Shown piece after piece: positions 32,018 to 41,665 of a stretch of 64,000 nucleotides of DNA. The notes beneath the pieces are model-generated. The model did no database searches, was not told the DNA's origin, and saw only the letters and a list, made by a program, of their open reading frames with translations. The position numbers and the translations under genes are program-made. The stretch covers positions 25,937,322-26,001,321 of the forward strand of contig NC_134516.1 in NCBI RefSeq assembly GCF_027942865.1, given 5' to 3'. The stretch comes from Odontesthes bonariensis. Taxonomy: Eukaryota; Chordata; Actinopteri; Atheriniformes; Atherinopsidae. Within the stretch, counting starts at the first letter, position 1, and the number at the start of each line of letters is the position of its first letter.

Positions 32018-32091
32018 GGTGCTGTGGCTTAGTTGGTCTAAGTGCCTGTCTTGTAACCAGGAGATCCTGGGTTCAAATCCCAGCAGTGCCT
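32018..32091 (+). tRNA. tRNA-Thr (TGT)
   Basis: 74 bases with A box TGGCTTAGTTGG, anticodon loop CTTGTAA and B box GGTTCAAATCC. The anticodon stem has one mismatch (CCTGT with CCAGG) and the acceptor has two G-U pairs. No T-run terminator is close, so function is doubtful. Confidence 0.65.
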
Positions 32092-32177
32092 AAAAGCCTT
32101 CATAGCAAGCTATGACTTAGTATAGAAAACAGCTTTTTATCAGCTTTCTACATAATTATTTTAACTGGTCCACTTAA

Positions 32178-32726
32178 AGGCGGGGTAGGGGATCTTTTTC
32201 TGGAACATTTTTTTACATATTGCTTGAAATACTCTTCACACCCCCATTGCAACCAATTAATTAAAAGTTTTGACACAAATATGAAAAGTTTTAGTGGCCT
32301 CTAGAACGTACAATCCAGGAAAAACAGTATCCAGTCATTGTGAACGGACCGTTCACAATGATTGGATTCTGATGCCGTCTATCAAACTGCAATCTGCTCC
32401 TCCCTCCCCCTCCTTCCCCCTGTGCGCGTACCCTGCTCCGTGAACGTCCAGAAGCTTGGCAGGAAGCTAAACTAGAGCCAGCTTGGCTAGCACCTAGCAT
32501 TATTAAACGTATAGTTAGCATAAACTAAATACTAAATACTAAATACGGCAACGATCGATGCTTGCTGTCAGAACAGCGCTCGTGCACCTTCGTGCGCGTG
32601 CGCGTTCATGTACTCTAGAGGCGTGCCTTCGGGGGGAAAGTGGAGAAAAGGGTTGGGACTTTTTACCTGTGTATTTTCAAAATGCAGCTTCGCTGGACTC
32701 AAAATCCAGGATCTCCTACTCTACCT
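32178..32726. mobile_element. TTAA-target MITE inserted in tRNA-Thr unit 2
   Basis: The ends AGGCGGGGTAGGGGATC and, inverted, AGGTAGAGTAGGAGATC (13 of 17) are flanked by TTAA at 32174-32177 and 32727-32730. The same site is empty in unit 4 (CACTTAATGAAAG near 34413). An imperfect palindrome with perfect 12-bp inner arms is centred at 32348. There is no transposase gene. Confidence 0.85.
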
Positions 32727-33401
32727 TTAATGAAAGTGCGTCTAAATAGCGCACAGCTTTTAAAGTGTCATTTATGCGTATTTTTTACTTTCAGAGTGTA
32801 ATTTTCCTCCGTTCACACAACACGTCAAATGGTTAGGGTACAGTACGGTGGAGGTTCTCCTCGTGTCACACTACATAACATCAAAATAAATGTACAAACT
32901 GTGAAATAGTCAGAGTTAGAGTAAAAGCTGAGGGCAGGACGTCATTTCCTTGAAATATGTAGCGGAAAATAAAACGCAAAAGCATAAAAAAGCCTTGTAA
33001 AAACACAGTAAATGACTTGGCGTGTAATAAGTACACCGCTTCATGAGATCTGGCTGTAACTGGTGAAAGTGACTTCCTCATGAACAGCAGGGTCTGAGTT
33101 GAAAACCCAACAATATCTGCAAGATATGATGAAGTTTTGAACCAATTGGAGGCACTTCTTAGCCTGGGTGAAAGCCGACTGTTGACTCTGTCAAACAGTC
33201 TGGGAAAACCCAAGAGGAATCCGTTTCCTTGGAGGGTGGGACCTTACCCAGCAACTTAAATTCATTGGAGTAACGGAGTTCCCTTAACCAATCATAATGT
33301 TTAGAAATGAAGTTGGTTATGCGCCGAGGTTCATGCTTACTCTCGCGAGGCTCTAGCTCGCGAATCACGCTTCCCACATCCGCTTTCATTATACCGGTAC
33401 C
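32727..33401. other. accessory DNA, possible remnant of the helicase-like element
   Basis: Minus-strand frames (33389-33159 and 33213-32881) lie downstream of the helicase fragment and may be its decayed continuation. I could not match them to a domain. Confidence 0.35.
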
Positions 33402-33573
33402 ATTTGATAAATCAAACTTTTCCCAAAGCCAGTTGGAAGGAGAGCTTCGACATCCTTGCCACTAACAATATTGAAGAGGCATTCCTCTTTGTTACGCTCT
33501 CGCTTTAATTGTGTAATGATCTCCAGAGTTGAGACAACTTCATGGATAGCTTCTAGCGTTCTTCCGTCGCCAT
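33402..33573 (-). pseudogene. RecQ/DEAD-like helicase N-terminal fragment
   Basis: Minus-strand translation gives EAIHEVVSTLEIITQLKRER and then ALLPTGFGKSLIYQMVP, which has the Walker A (motif I) form of RecQ-type helicases (PTGxGKSLIYQ). The ATG at 33573 is separated from this frame by a one-base shift after GAACG, and later motifs (DEAD box and so on) are absent. A dead fragment. Its parent element or gene is unknown. Confidence 0.55.
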
Positions 33574-33878
33574 GTTTATTTCCGCTGCGGTTGAACTACA
33601 ATTATATGGACTACAATGGACTCCGCACGTGAGTTCTGCGTCACCACTCGCAACTGTTTACTGATTGGCAAAACACTGAGCGAACCGAGGTAGGGTGATT
33701 TGGCCAGACTATGTGCGGAGCCAAAATCTTTGGGCGGAAGTACGTAGGATGGCGTCGCCAGGCTAGGCACTTCTACTCATGACTTTAAATATTCTTGAGG
33801 TACAGAATCACAAAAAAAAAAATTTGAGATGGATCCACCTCCTGCTCTTTATTCTTTCATCAGATTTATGAACCATGT

Positions 33879-33952
33879 GGCGCTGTGGCTTAGTTGGTCA
33901 AAGTGCCTGTCTAGTAAACAGGAGATCCTGGGTTCAAATCCCAGCAGTGCCT
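33879..33952 (+). tRNA. tRNA-Thr (AGT)
   Basis: 74 bases, acceptor stem GGCGCTG with CAGTGCC, anticodon loop CTAGTAA (AGT), B box GGTTCAAATCC, all stems paired (one G-U in the acceptor). The best-preserved Thr copy. No T-run terminator is obvious immediately downstream. Confidence 0.85.
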
Positions 33953-34256
33953 TAAGATGTTATTATGTACATCAACATGGTGCCATAACTGTTTACAGCA
34001 GTGCTTCAGGAGTGCTGGACTTCTAAAGCAGTCTGTACTTGGAGGCACTTCATCTCATGGCTTTAAATATTCTTGAGTTACAGAAGATTGAACTGGGACT
34101 TAATCCAATGTTTTCACATATGGAGATAATGTGAATAACATCAAGCCCTGATTTATGCAGAGATCACATGAATATCAGAAATAAATCACAAAAACCGCTT
34201 CCTGAGGCGGATCCAGTTCCTGCTCTTTATTCTTTCATCAGTTCTATGAACCATGT

Positions 34257-34330
34257 GGCGCTGTGGCTTAGTTGGTCAAAGCGCCTGTCTTGCAAACAGG
34301 AGATCCTGGGTTCAAATCCAAGCAGTGCCT
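34257..34330 (+). tRNA. tRNA-Thr body with anticodon TGC (Ala)
   Basis: The body equals the Thr copies, but the anticodon loop reads CTTGCAA, giving anticodon TGC, which pairs with Ala codons. The T stem has one mismatch (CTGGG with CCAAG). It is probably a pseudogene that arose from TGT by one change. The Ala acceptor pair G3-U70 is absent. Confidence 0.7.
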
Positions 34331-34785
34331 GAAAGCCTTCAGAGCAAGCTATGACTTAGCATATAAAACAGCTTATTATCAGCTTTCTACTAAATACTTT
34401 TCACTGGTCCACTTAATGAAAGTGCGTATAAATAGCACACAGCTTTTAAAGTGTCATTTATGCCTATTTTATCCTTTCAGAGTGTCTCTGCCAGCAGCAG
34501 CACAGTCCATCACCCAGCATCGGTAAGTGATGATGTAACGTGACGTGATATTAAAAGGTGTAGGCCTTTTTTGTTAATATATTTTTTATTGCTTTCACAT
34601 AAAAACAAATTACACACCAAACAGCAATGCATAATGTAAAACCTTACTGAAAACGAACAAAACAAAAACAAATCAACAACACACAAAAACAAAAAAAATC
34701 AAAAGTTTTCTGATTTATGCTTTGTAATAATAATGTCAATGTCAAGGTAACTAAACAGAGGCCTTTTGTTTTTATATCTCAACAG
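34331..34785. other. flank of tRNA unit 4 and intron-like sequence
   Basis: Shared tRNA-unit flank to about 34490, then AT-rich sequence ending at a 3' splice site (TCTCAACAG, 34785) in front of the Harbinger-like exon. Confidence 0.5.
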
Positions 34786-35772
34786 AAACTGAGACCCACT
34801 GATGAGTTTCTTCTTTTCCTGATGTACCTGTCAGTGGGTTTTCCTCCCAGGGATCTTGCAGAGAGGTTCAGCATTCACCGCACTGCTGCAAGTGGAATCA
34901 TCTCCACATGGACTCATTTCCTGTACTGCCTGTTAGGAAGCCAGCGCCTTTGGATTCCTCCAGCGACAGTGAGAGCTCACCTGCCAGTTGAGTTTGCAGC
35001 TTTTTCTGACACACAGGCGGTCCTTTATTGTACGGAGATATTTTGTCAGGCGCCATCCTCTCTGCTCCTTCAGAGTGCGGTTTTTTCCACATACAAATCT
35101 CACACTACATTCAAGGCCTTGGTTGGCATGGCACCCCACGGTGCTGCCACCTTTGTGTCCGGACTGTATGCAGGCTCTATGAGTGGCTGCCAGCCATTTT
35201 CAGTGCAGAGAGACCCATACTGCCAAGTGTTTTACAGTATTTTGACTGATTTTCCAAGACCCACAGAAAAGTGTGTCTTATGACTATGTACACACCGAAA
35301 TTTCCAAACGAAAGAGTAGACTCTCTTCTTTCATCAGGAAAAAAAAAGTTTGTTTCTACCTTTTTCAGTCCTTTAGTAATAGACAGTAGAACATAGGTTG
35401 GTTTCACGAAAAAAACAGCTGTTTGACGAAAAAAACGGAGAAAACAAGCTTTTTTTTTGTGCAAAGTGGCACTGCTGCCACTTTGTGGGTAATTTTGCCA
35501 GTATATTCTCTGTTTAGTGTTTACAAGCCTAATATTTAATGACAAACTCCGCTAGATTGTCCCCCAGCCCGCTCCGTTAAAAAACGCAATTGACGTCTAT
35601 AGATGTCTTTGGCAGTCAACGTTTTTTTTTTAATTGACGTCTATAGACGTCAATGGCAGCCAATGAGTTAAGCAGTCCGGGATTGTAAAGCTGCTGAAGC
35701 CAGGTATGGCCATTATGGTGGACAAAGGGTTTGTTGTGGACAACCTTGCTCCTACCGACGGACAGGCTCCAT
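34786..35772 (+). pseudogene. Harbinger/DDE_Tnp_4 transposase, interrupted and catalytically dead
   Basis: 34786-35183 encodes a HARBI1-like core: LRPTDEFLLFLMYLSVGFP, helix-turn-helix-like RDLAERFSIHRTAASGI, then CTEIFCQAPSSLLLQS and YKSHTTFKALVGMAPHG. The residue before CTE is normally the catalytic Asp (DCTE). Here codon 35026-35028 is TAT (Tyr). The frame is then broken by a MITE (35184-35662), after which the family resumes (KQSGIVKLLKPGMAIMVDKGFVVDN, with the second Asp) and fades at about 35772. The 3' end of the transposase is missing. Confidence 0.8.
35184..35662. mobile_element. MITE with 9-bp inverted ends inside the transposase
   Basis: The ends TGGCTGCCA and TGGCAGCCA are perfect inverted repeats, flanked by ATGAG at 35179-35183 and 35663-35667. 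The interior has a perfect 22-bp palindrome (35633-35654, TGACGTC arms around CTATAG) and an imperfect copy of it at about 35589-35610. There is no gene. Confidence 0.75.
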
Positions 35773-36064
35773 TACTGATTCAGGGTTGCTCAAAGTTAAC
35801 CTGGAAAGAAGCACAAGTTCCTTAGATCATTTGATTAAACAAAACAAAGGCCAGACGTGTCGTTGATCACATGAACTTCTGCACAGATTGATCTCTGAAG
35901 ACACAGCTCCTTCCTCTGACCCATTTCGAAGACTGACCATTTCAAACAAACAAAAAAGCTTTTTCTTGATCGCCATAACTAAGGTCTGTCTCAGGAGTTG
36001 AAGTCCTTCATGAAGATGATGAGTTACAAACGTTGAATGTCAAAGGTGAACACACCTGTAAGTG
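35773..36064. other. flank of tRNA-Ser region
   Basis: Contains GATTCAGGGTTGCTCAAAGTTAACCT (about 35777-35802), similar to the flank after tRNA-Ser at 36158-36185, which suggests an earlier local duplication. No gene. Confidence 0.45.
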
Positions 36065-36146
36065 GTTGTCGTGGCCGAGAGGTTAAGGCGATGGATTAGA
36101 AATCCATTGGGGTCTCCCCGAGCATATTCGAGTCCTGCCGACAACG
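36065..36146 (+). tRNA. tRNA-Ser (AGA), T arm damaged
   Basis: 82 bases with a type II long variable arm (TTGGGGTCTCCCCGAGC). The acceptor stem GTTGTCG pairs fully with CGACAAC. The anticodon loop TTAGAAA gives anticodon AGA. The T arm reads GCATATTCGAGTCCTGC, with two mismatched pairs and a weakened B box, so it is likely a pseudogene. Confidence 0.75.
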
Positions 36147-36195
36147 ATAACTTTGTTGACTCAGGGTTGCTAAAAGTCAACTTAGAAAGAAGCAT

Positions 36196-36222
36196 GCATG
36201 GGTTCGAATCCCATTCTCGTCA
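36196..36222 (+). pseudogene. 3' end of a tRNA-Ser(GCT)-like gene
   Basis: GCATGGGTTCGAATCCCATT followed by CTCGTCA equals the T arm and acceptor 3' strand of tRNA-Ser(GCT). The 5' half is not here but a matching 5' half occurs at 37241-37275. Confidence 0.65.
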
Positions 36223-36485
36223 GCTTTGCATGTCAAGTTGTGTGCTGGTGTGTTGTTTGTTAATTCTGATTCCACTTCTTACAAGCAGGCTTTTCAAACA
36301 ATGCTTTTGTCGCAATATTTTTATTTGCTTAGACTAGGTTTATTTGGGCGATTGGATCTATCATGAAGAATTTTGAGCGTGACTCCAGGCTAATGTGAAA
36401 GAGCTGTCTTTCTTTCAGTTTGAACCCACCTTTGCCACATTCAGCTGTTAATAATTTCCTCCAATGAGAACAAAGGAAAGACAAC

Positions 36486-36558
36486 TTGAGAATGCGGGCG
36501 TTGATCCCGCTACCTCTCACATGCTAAGCGAGCGCTCTACCATTTGAGCTAATTCCCC
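36486..36558 (-). tRNA. tRNA-Ala (AGC), slightly degraded
   Basis: Reverse complement of 73 bases: GGGGAATTAGCTCAAATGG, anticodon loop TTAGCAT (AGC), T arm GCGGGATCAACGCCCGC. The Ala identity pair G3-U70 is kept. Pair 1-72 is G-A and the B box deviates (GGATCAACGCC), so activity is doubtful. Confidence 0.75.
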
Positions 36559-36872
36559 TTTGGTTGATGTATTCTTAGCGCTTCCAAATTAACGAACCAT
36601 TTCTGACCAAACGATCCATTCCTTGATACATCAAAAGGAATAGATCTCACAACTGAAGCTTGTTGGTTTTTATCAGTGTTTTTCAGAGTGGTTGAATGTA
36701 TCAAGTAGAGTCTTGCGTTCGATCAGTGAGACATGGAAAATCCGTAGTGTTTCATGGTTTGGCAGATTCTTTTTTCTTTCCGATTTTTAACAAATTTGAA
36801 TTTGCACATGAGTTGGTTTGTCTTTATAAGATGATCATTAAGGCCTCTCACCGGAAGAGCACCTAAAAGATT

Positions 36873-36947
36873 TCTGAGGAGTGCGGACATCAATCCCGCC
36901 ACATTTTGCCTGGAAAGCAAGCCCTTTATAATTTGACCTAATTTGTC
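36873..36947 (-). pseudogene. decayed tRNA-Ala-like relic
   Basis: The reverse complement aligns by eye over its full length to the tRNA-Ala above (AAATTAGGTCAAATTATAAAG ... GGCGGGATTGATGTCCGCAC) with many changes in the stems and the anticodon (TCC region). A fossil copy. Confidence 0.5.
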
Positions 36948-37240
36948 TTCCACATTTGGGTATATACTGAAAAGATTGTAATAACACCAACCTTAAATTT
37001 GACTTATCCTAAGTGCAATTGCTTTTGTTTCGCCCAATTTTAAATCAAACAACCTCAAACATCCCTACATGGTACCACATTTAGATAATAATGATTCTAT
37101 TTTTGTGAAAGGAGGATAAATTCATATCCTCTGCACGCAAGCCCACTCACTGTATCTAATGAGGCTTCAATTTTGAGATCAAAATTATACCAGCTGTAGT
37201 TTAAGATGGAAATTTTTATGTTCAAACTTATAAGAGAGAG

Positions 37241-37275
37241 GACGAGGTGGCCGAGCGGTTATGGCGATGGACTGC
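37241..37275 (+). pseudogene. 5' half of a tRNA-Ser(GCT)-like gene
   Basis: GACGAGGTGGCCGAGCGGTT followed by ATGGCGATGGACTGC equals the acceptor, D arm and anticodon 5' side of tRNA-Ser(GCT). It stops exactly at the anticodon and continues into the 2.2-kb repeat. Confidence 0.7.
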
Positions 37276-39477
37276 ATAATTTATATATATATAAATTATG
37301 ATAGGCTACAAAAAAGTGATCACAGCCAAATATGACAAAAGATTTGGCTAGCCTTTCATTTCTGACAGCTGAACATTGCACATATACTAACCTTAAAACA
37401 AAATAAACGAGAGCAACAACCGTCCTTTTTTTTCTTCTTGAAAGATGTTTTATATTATTTTCATATGATTTGCTGATGGCAATTATAGAATGTGAGTGCT
37501 TGTGTTATATTGAAAGCGAGGCTGGGTGTGTCTATGAATATAGACAACAGTGAGGGGTTTTTTTTAGGTGCTGTACAAGCAAATCATAGCGTCTCTGTAC
37601 AATGACAGAGGACTTTAGGTAACACTTCACAATACTGACTGTGTATTAGAGTGTACATTCCGTTCACTTATTTCCTACTTTGCCCGGACTCCCAGTGTAG
37701 CCTAACTCCTGGCCAATTCCCACCTTCTCCAGTCTTACAGCATAACTCGCCGCGACACTTACCATGTAATACGCGAAACTACCCCAACTTTTGCTCATGG
37801 CGGTTTTGTATGTATACATGTCAGTGGACAAGCTTCACCCTTATTCCAGGGATTTATTATGTTTGTCTTACAGCCTTTTATGATTGGGAATAAGAATATG
37901 AAAAAACAAAGTGTCCCTGACATAAAATAACAGAGTTCCACTGATTTTTCTTATTCATGTTGTTCCTTCATTTAGCTAATACTACTACTGCTTTGATTAC
38001 CCACTGAAGCCTCTTCCTGTCTGCCTCAGTGCAGGTCCCAGCGGGCTCTCAATACAAGGTGCTCAGCAGTTTGGTGTCTAGATTGTTCAATCTGGACAAT
38101 GTGGTGGTCCTCCTCACTGTTGGGCCCATGTCAGGATTGCTGGAGATTACAGTAAAATACACCCTGACATAGCCTACAGTCAAGAGTGAACATGTCAGAC
38201 CCTGTAATGTGACCTTGCATTTTGCTCCTTTGAAGACAAAATGTTGCAGGTGTGCAGACAAAGTGGAGTACCATTTTAATGGTTTGAATGTGTTAAAACA
38301 AAACAACTCATATCTGTGTGGCATGTGTTTAACTAATAGAACTAGCACTTGAACCCAAACGCACAACTCAGGAACCAAAGGAGTACCCAGTAAAAAAAAT
38401 AGTACAAACAACAAAAAACACTTTATTCAAAACACATTCTCAACAGAACTATATAACACGCACACACACTGGTAGCAATTCAAACATTCCCTTTCATAAC
38501 TATCACTAACTTAACTAACTAACTAACAGAATAAACACAAAAAGAAACCATTAACAATTATGAACCAAACAAGAAAATGTTTTCAGTTAACTAATCACGT
38601 CATCATGTGATTGGCTGTTGCAGAATCAAACGTCTTCAGGCTGCTCTGATTGGCTGTCGCAGGATCGAACGTCTTCAGGCTGCTCTGATTGGCTGTCGCA
38701 GGATCAAAGGTCTTCAGGCTGCTCTGATTGGCTGTCGCAGGATCTAACATCTTCAGGGTGCTCTGATTGGCTGTCGCAGGATCAAAGGTCTTCAGGCTGC
38801 TCTGATTGGCTGTCGCAGGATCAAAGGTCTTCAAGCTACTCTGATTTGCTGTCGCAGGATCAAAGGTCTTCAGGGTGCTCTTATTGGCTGTCGCAGGATT
38901 AAAGGTCTTCAGGCTGCTCTGATTGGCTGTCGCAGGATCAAACATCTTCAGGCTGCTCTGATTGGCTGTCGTAGGATCTAACGTCTTCAGGCTGATCTGA
39001 TTGGCTGTCACAGGATCAAAGGTCTTCAGACTGATCTGATTGGCTGTCGCAGGATCGAAGGTCTTCAGGCTGCTCTGATTGGCTGTCGGGTCCGGGTACC
39101 AACGTATAATCCGTTTTTGTGTCAAAACGAAAAAAATGAAAAAACGGAAATAGCTGTCCTTTTTCCATTTTTCGTTTTAAACCAAAAACGGATTTTTCTG
39201 TCTTCCTAAAAAAAACGAAAAACCAAAATCAAATAACGGACAAAATTTGTTTTTTGGAAATGACTTTTTTCATTTTTCGTTTCTTACATTCGAACATGAC
39301 GGCGGGCAGACCGGAAGCGGAAGTAACGCCAAAATAAAAGTAGCGTGCTAATTTTATATCAAACATATTTTCCGCTTTTTATACACCCATTGTAGGTAGT
39401 AGACTGCATTTATTTTAGTTAAGTGAAACTACAACAGCTGGTTGTTTGGGAAAACGTCATAGGCTATGTAAATTATG
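37276..39477. repeat. 2.2-kb tandem unit, copy 1
   Basis: Anchored at ATAGGCTACAAAAAAGTGATC (37301). Contents in order: a 0.6-kb AT-rich part, a conserved stretch (37651-38414), an ACACAC/TAAC-rich part, the 39-bp minisatellite (38603-39092), then a segment of repeated AACGAAAAA/TTTTTCGTTT inverted motifs. The next copies start 2177 and 4365 bases later and are nearly identical. Frames within it are small and conserved in all copies, but no known protein is recognised. The parent element is not identified. Confidence 0.85.
38603..39092 (-). repeat. 39-bp minisatellite, about 12.5 copies (array 1)
   Basis: Unit on the minus strand: CAGCCAATCAG, AGCAGCCTGAAG and ACCTTTGATCCTGCGA. Because 39 is 13 codons both strands stay open (minus-strand peptide unit FDPATANQSSLKT). 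Almost every unit carries an AGCCAATCAG box. Confidence 0.9.
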
Positions 39478-40689
39478 ATAGGCTACAAAAAAGTGATCAC
39501 AGCCAAATATGACAAAAGATTAGGCTAGCCTTTCATTTCTGACAGCTGAACATTGCACATCTACTAACCTTAAAACAAAATAAACGAGAGCAACAACCGT
39601 CTTGTTTTTTCTTCTTAAAAGATGTTTTATATTATTTTCATATAATATGCTGATGGTAATTATAGAATGTGAGTGCTTGTGTTATATTGAAAGCGAGGCT
39701 GGGTGTGTCTATGAATATAGACAACACTGAGGGTTTTTTTTAGGTGCTGTACAAGCAAATCATAGCGTCTCTGTACAATGACAGAGACCTTTCGGTAACA
39801 CTTCACAATACTGACTGTGTATTAGAGTGTACATTACGTTCACTTATTTCCTACTTTGCCCGGATTTCCAGTGTAGCCTAACTCCTGGCCAATTCCCACC
39901 TTCTCCAGTCTTACAGCATAACTCGCCGCGACACTTACCATGTAATACGCGAAACTACCCCAACTTTTTGCTCATGGCGGTTTTGTATGTATTAATGTCA
40001 GCGGACAAGCTTCACCCTTATTCCAGGGATTTATTATGTTTGTCTTACAGCCTTGTATGATTGGGAATAAGAATATGTTGAGAAATGGACAAAACAAAGT
40101 GTCCCTGACATAAAATAACAGAGTTCCACAGATTTTTCTTATTCATGTTGTTCCTTCATTTAGCTAATACTACTACTGCTTTGATTACCCACTGAAGCCT
40201 CTTCCTGTCTGCCTCAGTGAAAGTCCCAGCGGGCTCTCAATACAAGGTGCTCAGCAGTTTGGTGTCTAGATTGTTCAATCTGGACAATGTGTTGGTCCTC
40301 CTCACTGTTGGGCCCATGTCAGGATTGCTGGAGATTACAGTAAAATACACCCTGACATAGCCTACAGTTAAGAGTGAACATGTCAGACCCTGTAATGTGA
40401 CCTTGCATTTTTCTATTTTGGAGCCAAAATGTTGCAGGTGTGCGGACAAAGTGGAGTACCATTTTAATGGTTTGAATGTGTTAAAACAAAACAACTCATG
40501 TCTCTGTGGCATGTGTTTAACTAATAGAACTAGCACTTGAACCCAAACGCACAACTCAGGAACCAAAGGAGTACCCAGTAAACAAAATAGTACAAACAAC
40601 AAAAAACACTTTATACAAAACACATTCTCAACAGAACTATATAACACGCACACACACTGGTAGTAATTCAAACATTCCCTTTCATAACT

Positions 40690-40714
40690 ATAACTAACTA
40701 ACTAACTAACTAAA

Positions 40715-40794
<80 letters not shown>

Positions 40795-40795
40795 A
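40690..40795 (+). repeat. (TAAC)n microsatellite
   Basis: About 26 TAAC units with one interruption (TAAATAAC). The same place in copies 1, 3 and 5 has only a few units, so the expansion is specific to this copy. Confidence 0.95.
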
Positions 40796-40874
40796 GAATA
40801 ACCACAACAAGAAACCATTAACAATTATGAACCAAAAAAGAAAATATGTTCAGCTAACTAATCACGTCATCATG

Positions 40875-41278
40875 TGATTGGCTGTTGCAGAATCAAACGT
40901 CTTCAGGCTGCTCTGATTGGCTGTCGTAGGATCGAACGTCTTTAGGCTTCTCTGATTGGCTGTCGCAGGATCAAAGGTCTTCAGGCTGCTCTGATTGGCT
41001 GTCGCAGGATCAAAGGTCTTCAGGCTGCTCTGATTGGCTGTCGTAGGATCGAACGTCTTTAGGCTTCTCTGATTGGCTGTCGCAGGATCAAACATCTTCA
41101 GGCTACTCTGATTGGCTGTCGCAGGATCTAACGTCCTCAGGCTGCTCTGATTGGCTGTCACAGGATCAAAGGTCTTCAGGCTGATCTGATTGGCTGTCGC
41201 AGGATCAAAGGTCTTCAGGCTACTCTGATTAGCTGTCGCAGGATCAAAGGTCTTCAGGCTGCTCTGATTGGCTGTCGG
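40875..41278 (-). repeat. 39-bp minisatellite, about 10 copies (array 2)
   Basis: Same unit as array 1. A higher-order pattern is visible: the variant with GGCTTCTCTG recurs within the array, which points to duplication of blocks of units. Confidence 0.9.
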
Positions 41279-41665
41279 GTTCGGGTACCAAAGTATAATT
41301 CGTTTTTCTGTCAAAACGAAAAAATGAAAAAACGCGAATAGCTGTCCTTTTTCCATTTTTCGTTTTAAACCAAAAACGGATTTTTCTGTCTTCCTAAAAA
41401 AAACGAAAAACCAAAATCAAATAACGGAAAAAATTCGTTTTTTGGAAATGACTTTTTTCATTTTTCGTTTTTTACATTCGAACATGACGGCGGGCAGACC
41501 GGAAGTGGAGGTAACGCCAAAATAAAAGTAGCGTGCTAATTTAATATCAAACATATTTTCCGCTTTTTATACACCCGTTGTAGGTAGTAGACTGCATTTA
41601 TTTTAGTTAAGTGAAACTACAACAGCTGTCTTTTTGGGAGAACGTCATAGGCTATATAAATTATG

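Larger units (their letters stand above)
31680..34500 (+). repeat. repeated tRNA-Thr units, four copies
   Basis: Four related units each hold TCCTGCTCTTTATTCTTTCA, then ATGAACCATGT, then a tRNA-Thr body (starts 31736, 32018, 33879, 34257). Units 2 and 4 also share the downstream flank (GCTATGACTTAG ... CTGGTCCACTTAA ... GAAAGTGCGT). The shared flanks show segmental duplication of the gene, not independent insertions. Confidence 0.8.
39478..41665. repeat. 2.2-kb tandem unit, copy 2
   Basis: Same order of parts as copy 1 with scattered substitutions. It differs by an expanded TAAC tract (40690-40795) and by different composition of the minisatellite. Confidence 0.85.

Noticed and set aside
38595-39125. 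Long minus-strand frames across the 39-bp arrays (also 40862-41356, 42972-43424, 60879-61271, 62883-63242) as repeat proteins
   Set aside because: A 39-base unit keeps any frame open on both strands; no signal, start context or neighbouring coding supports translation.
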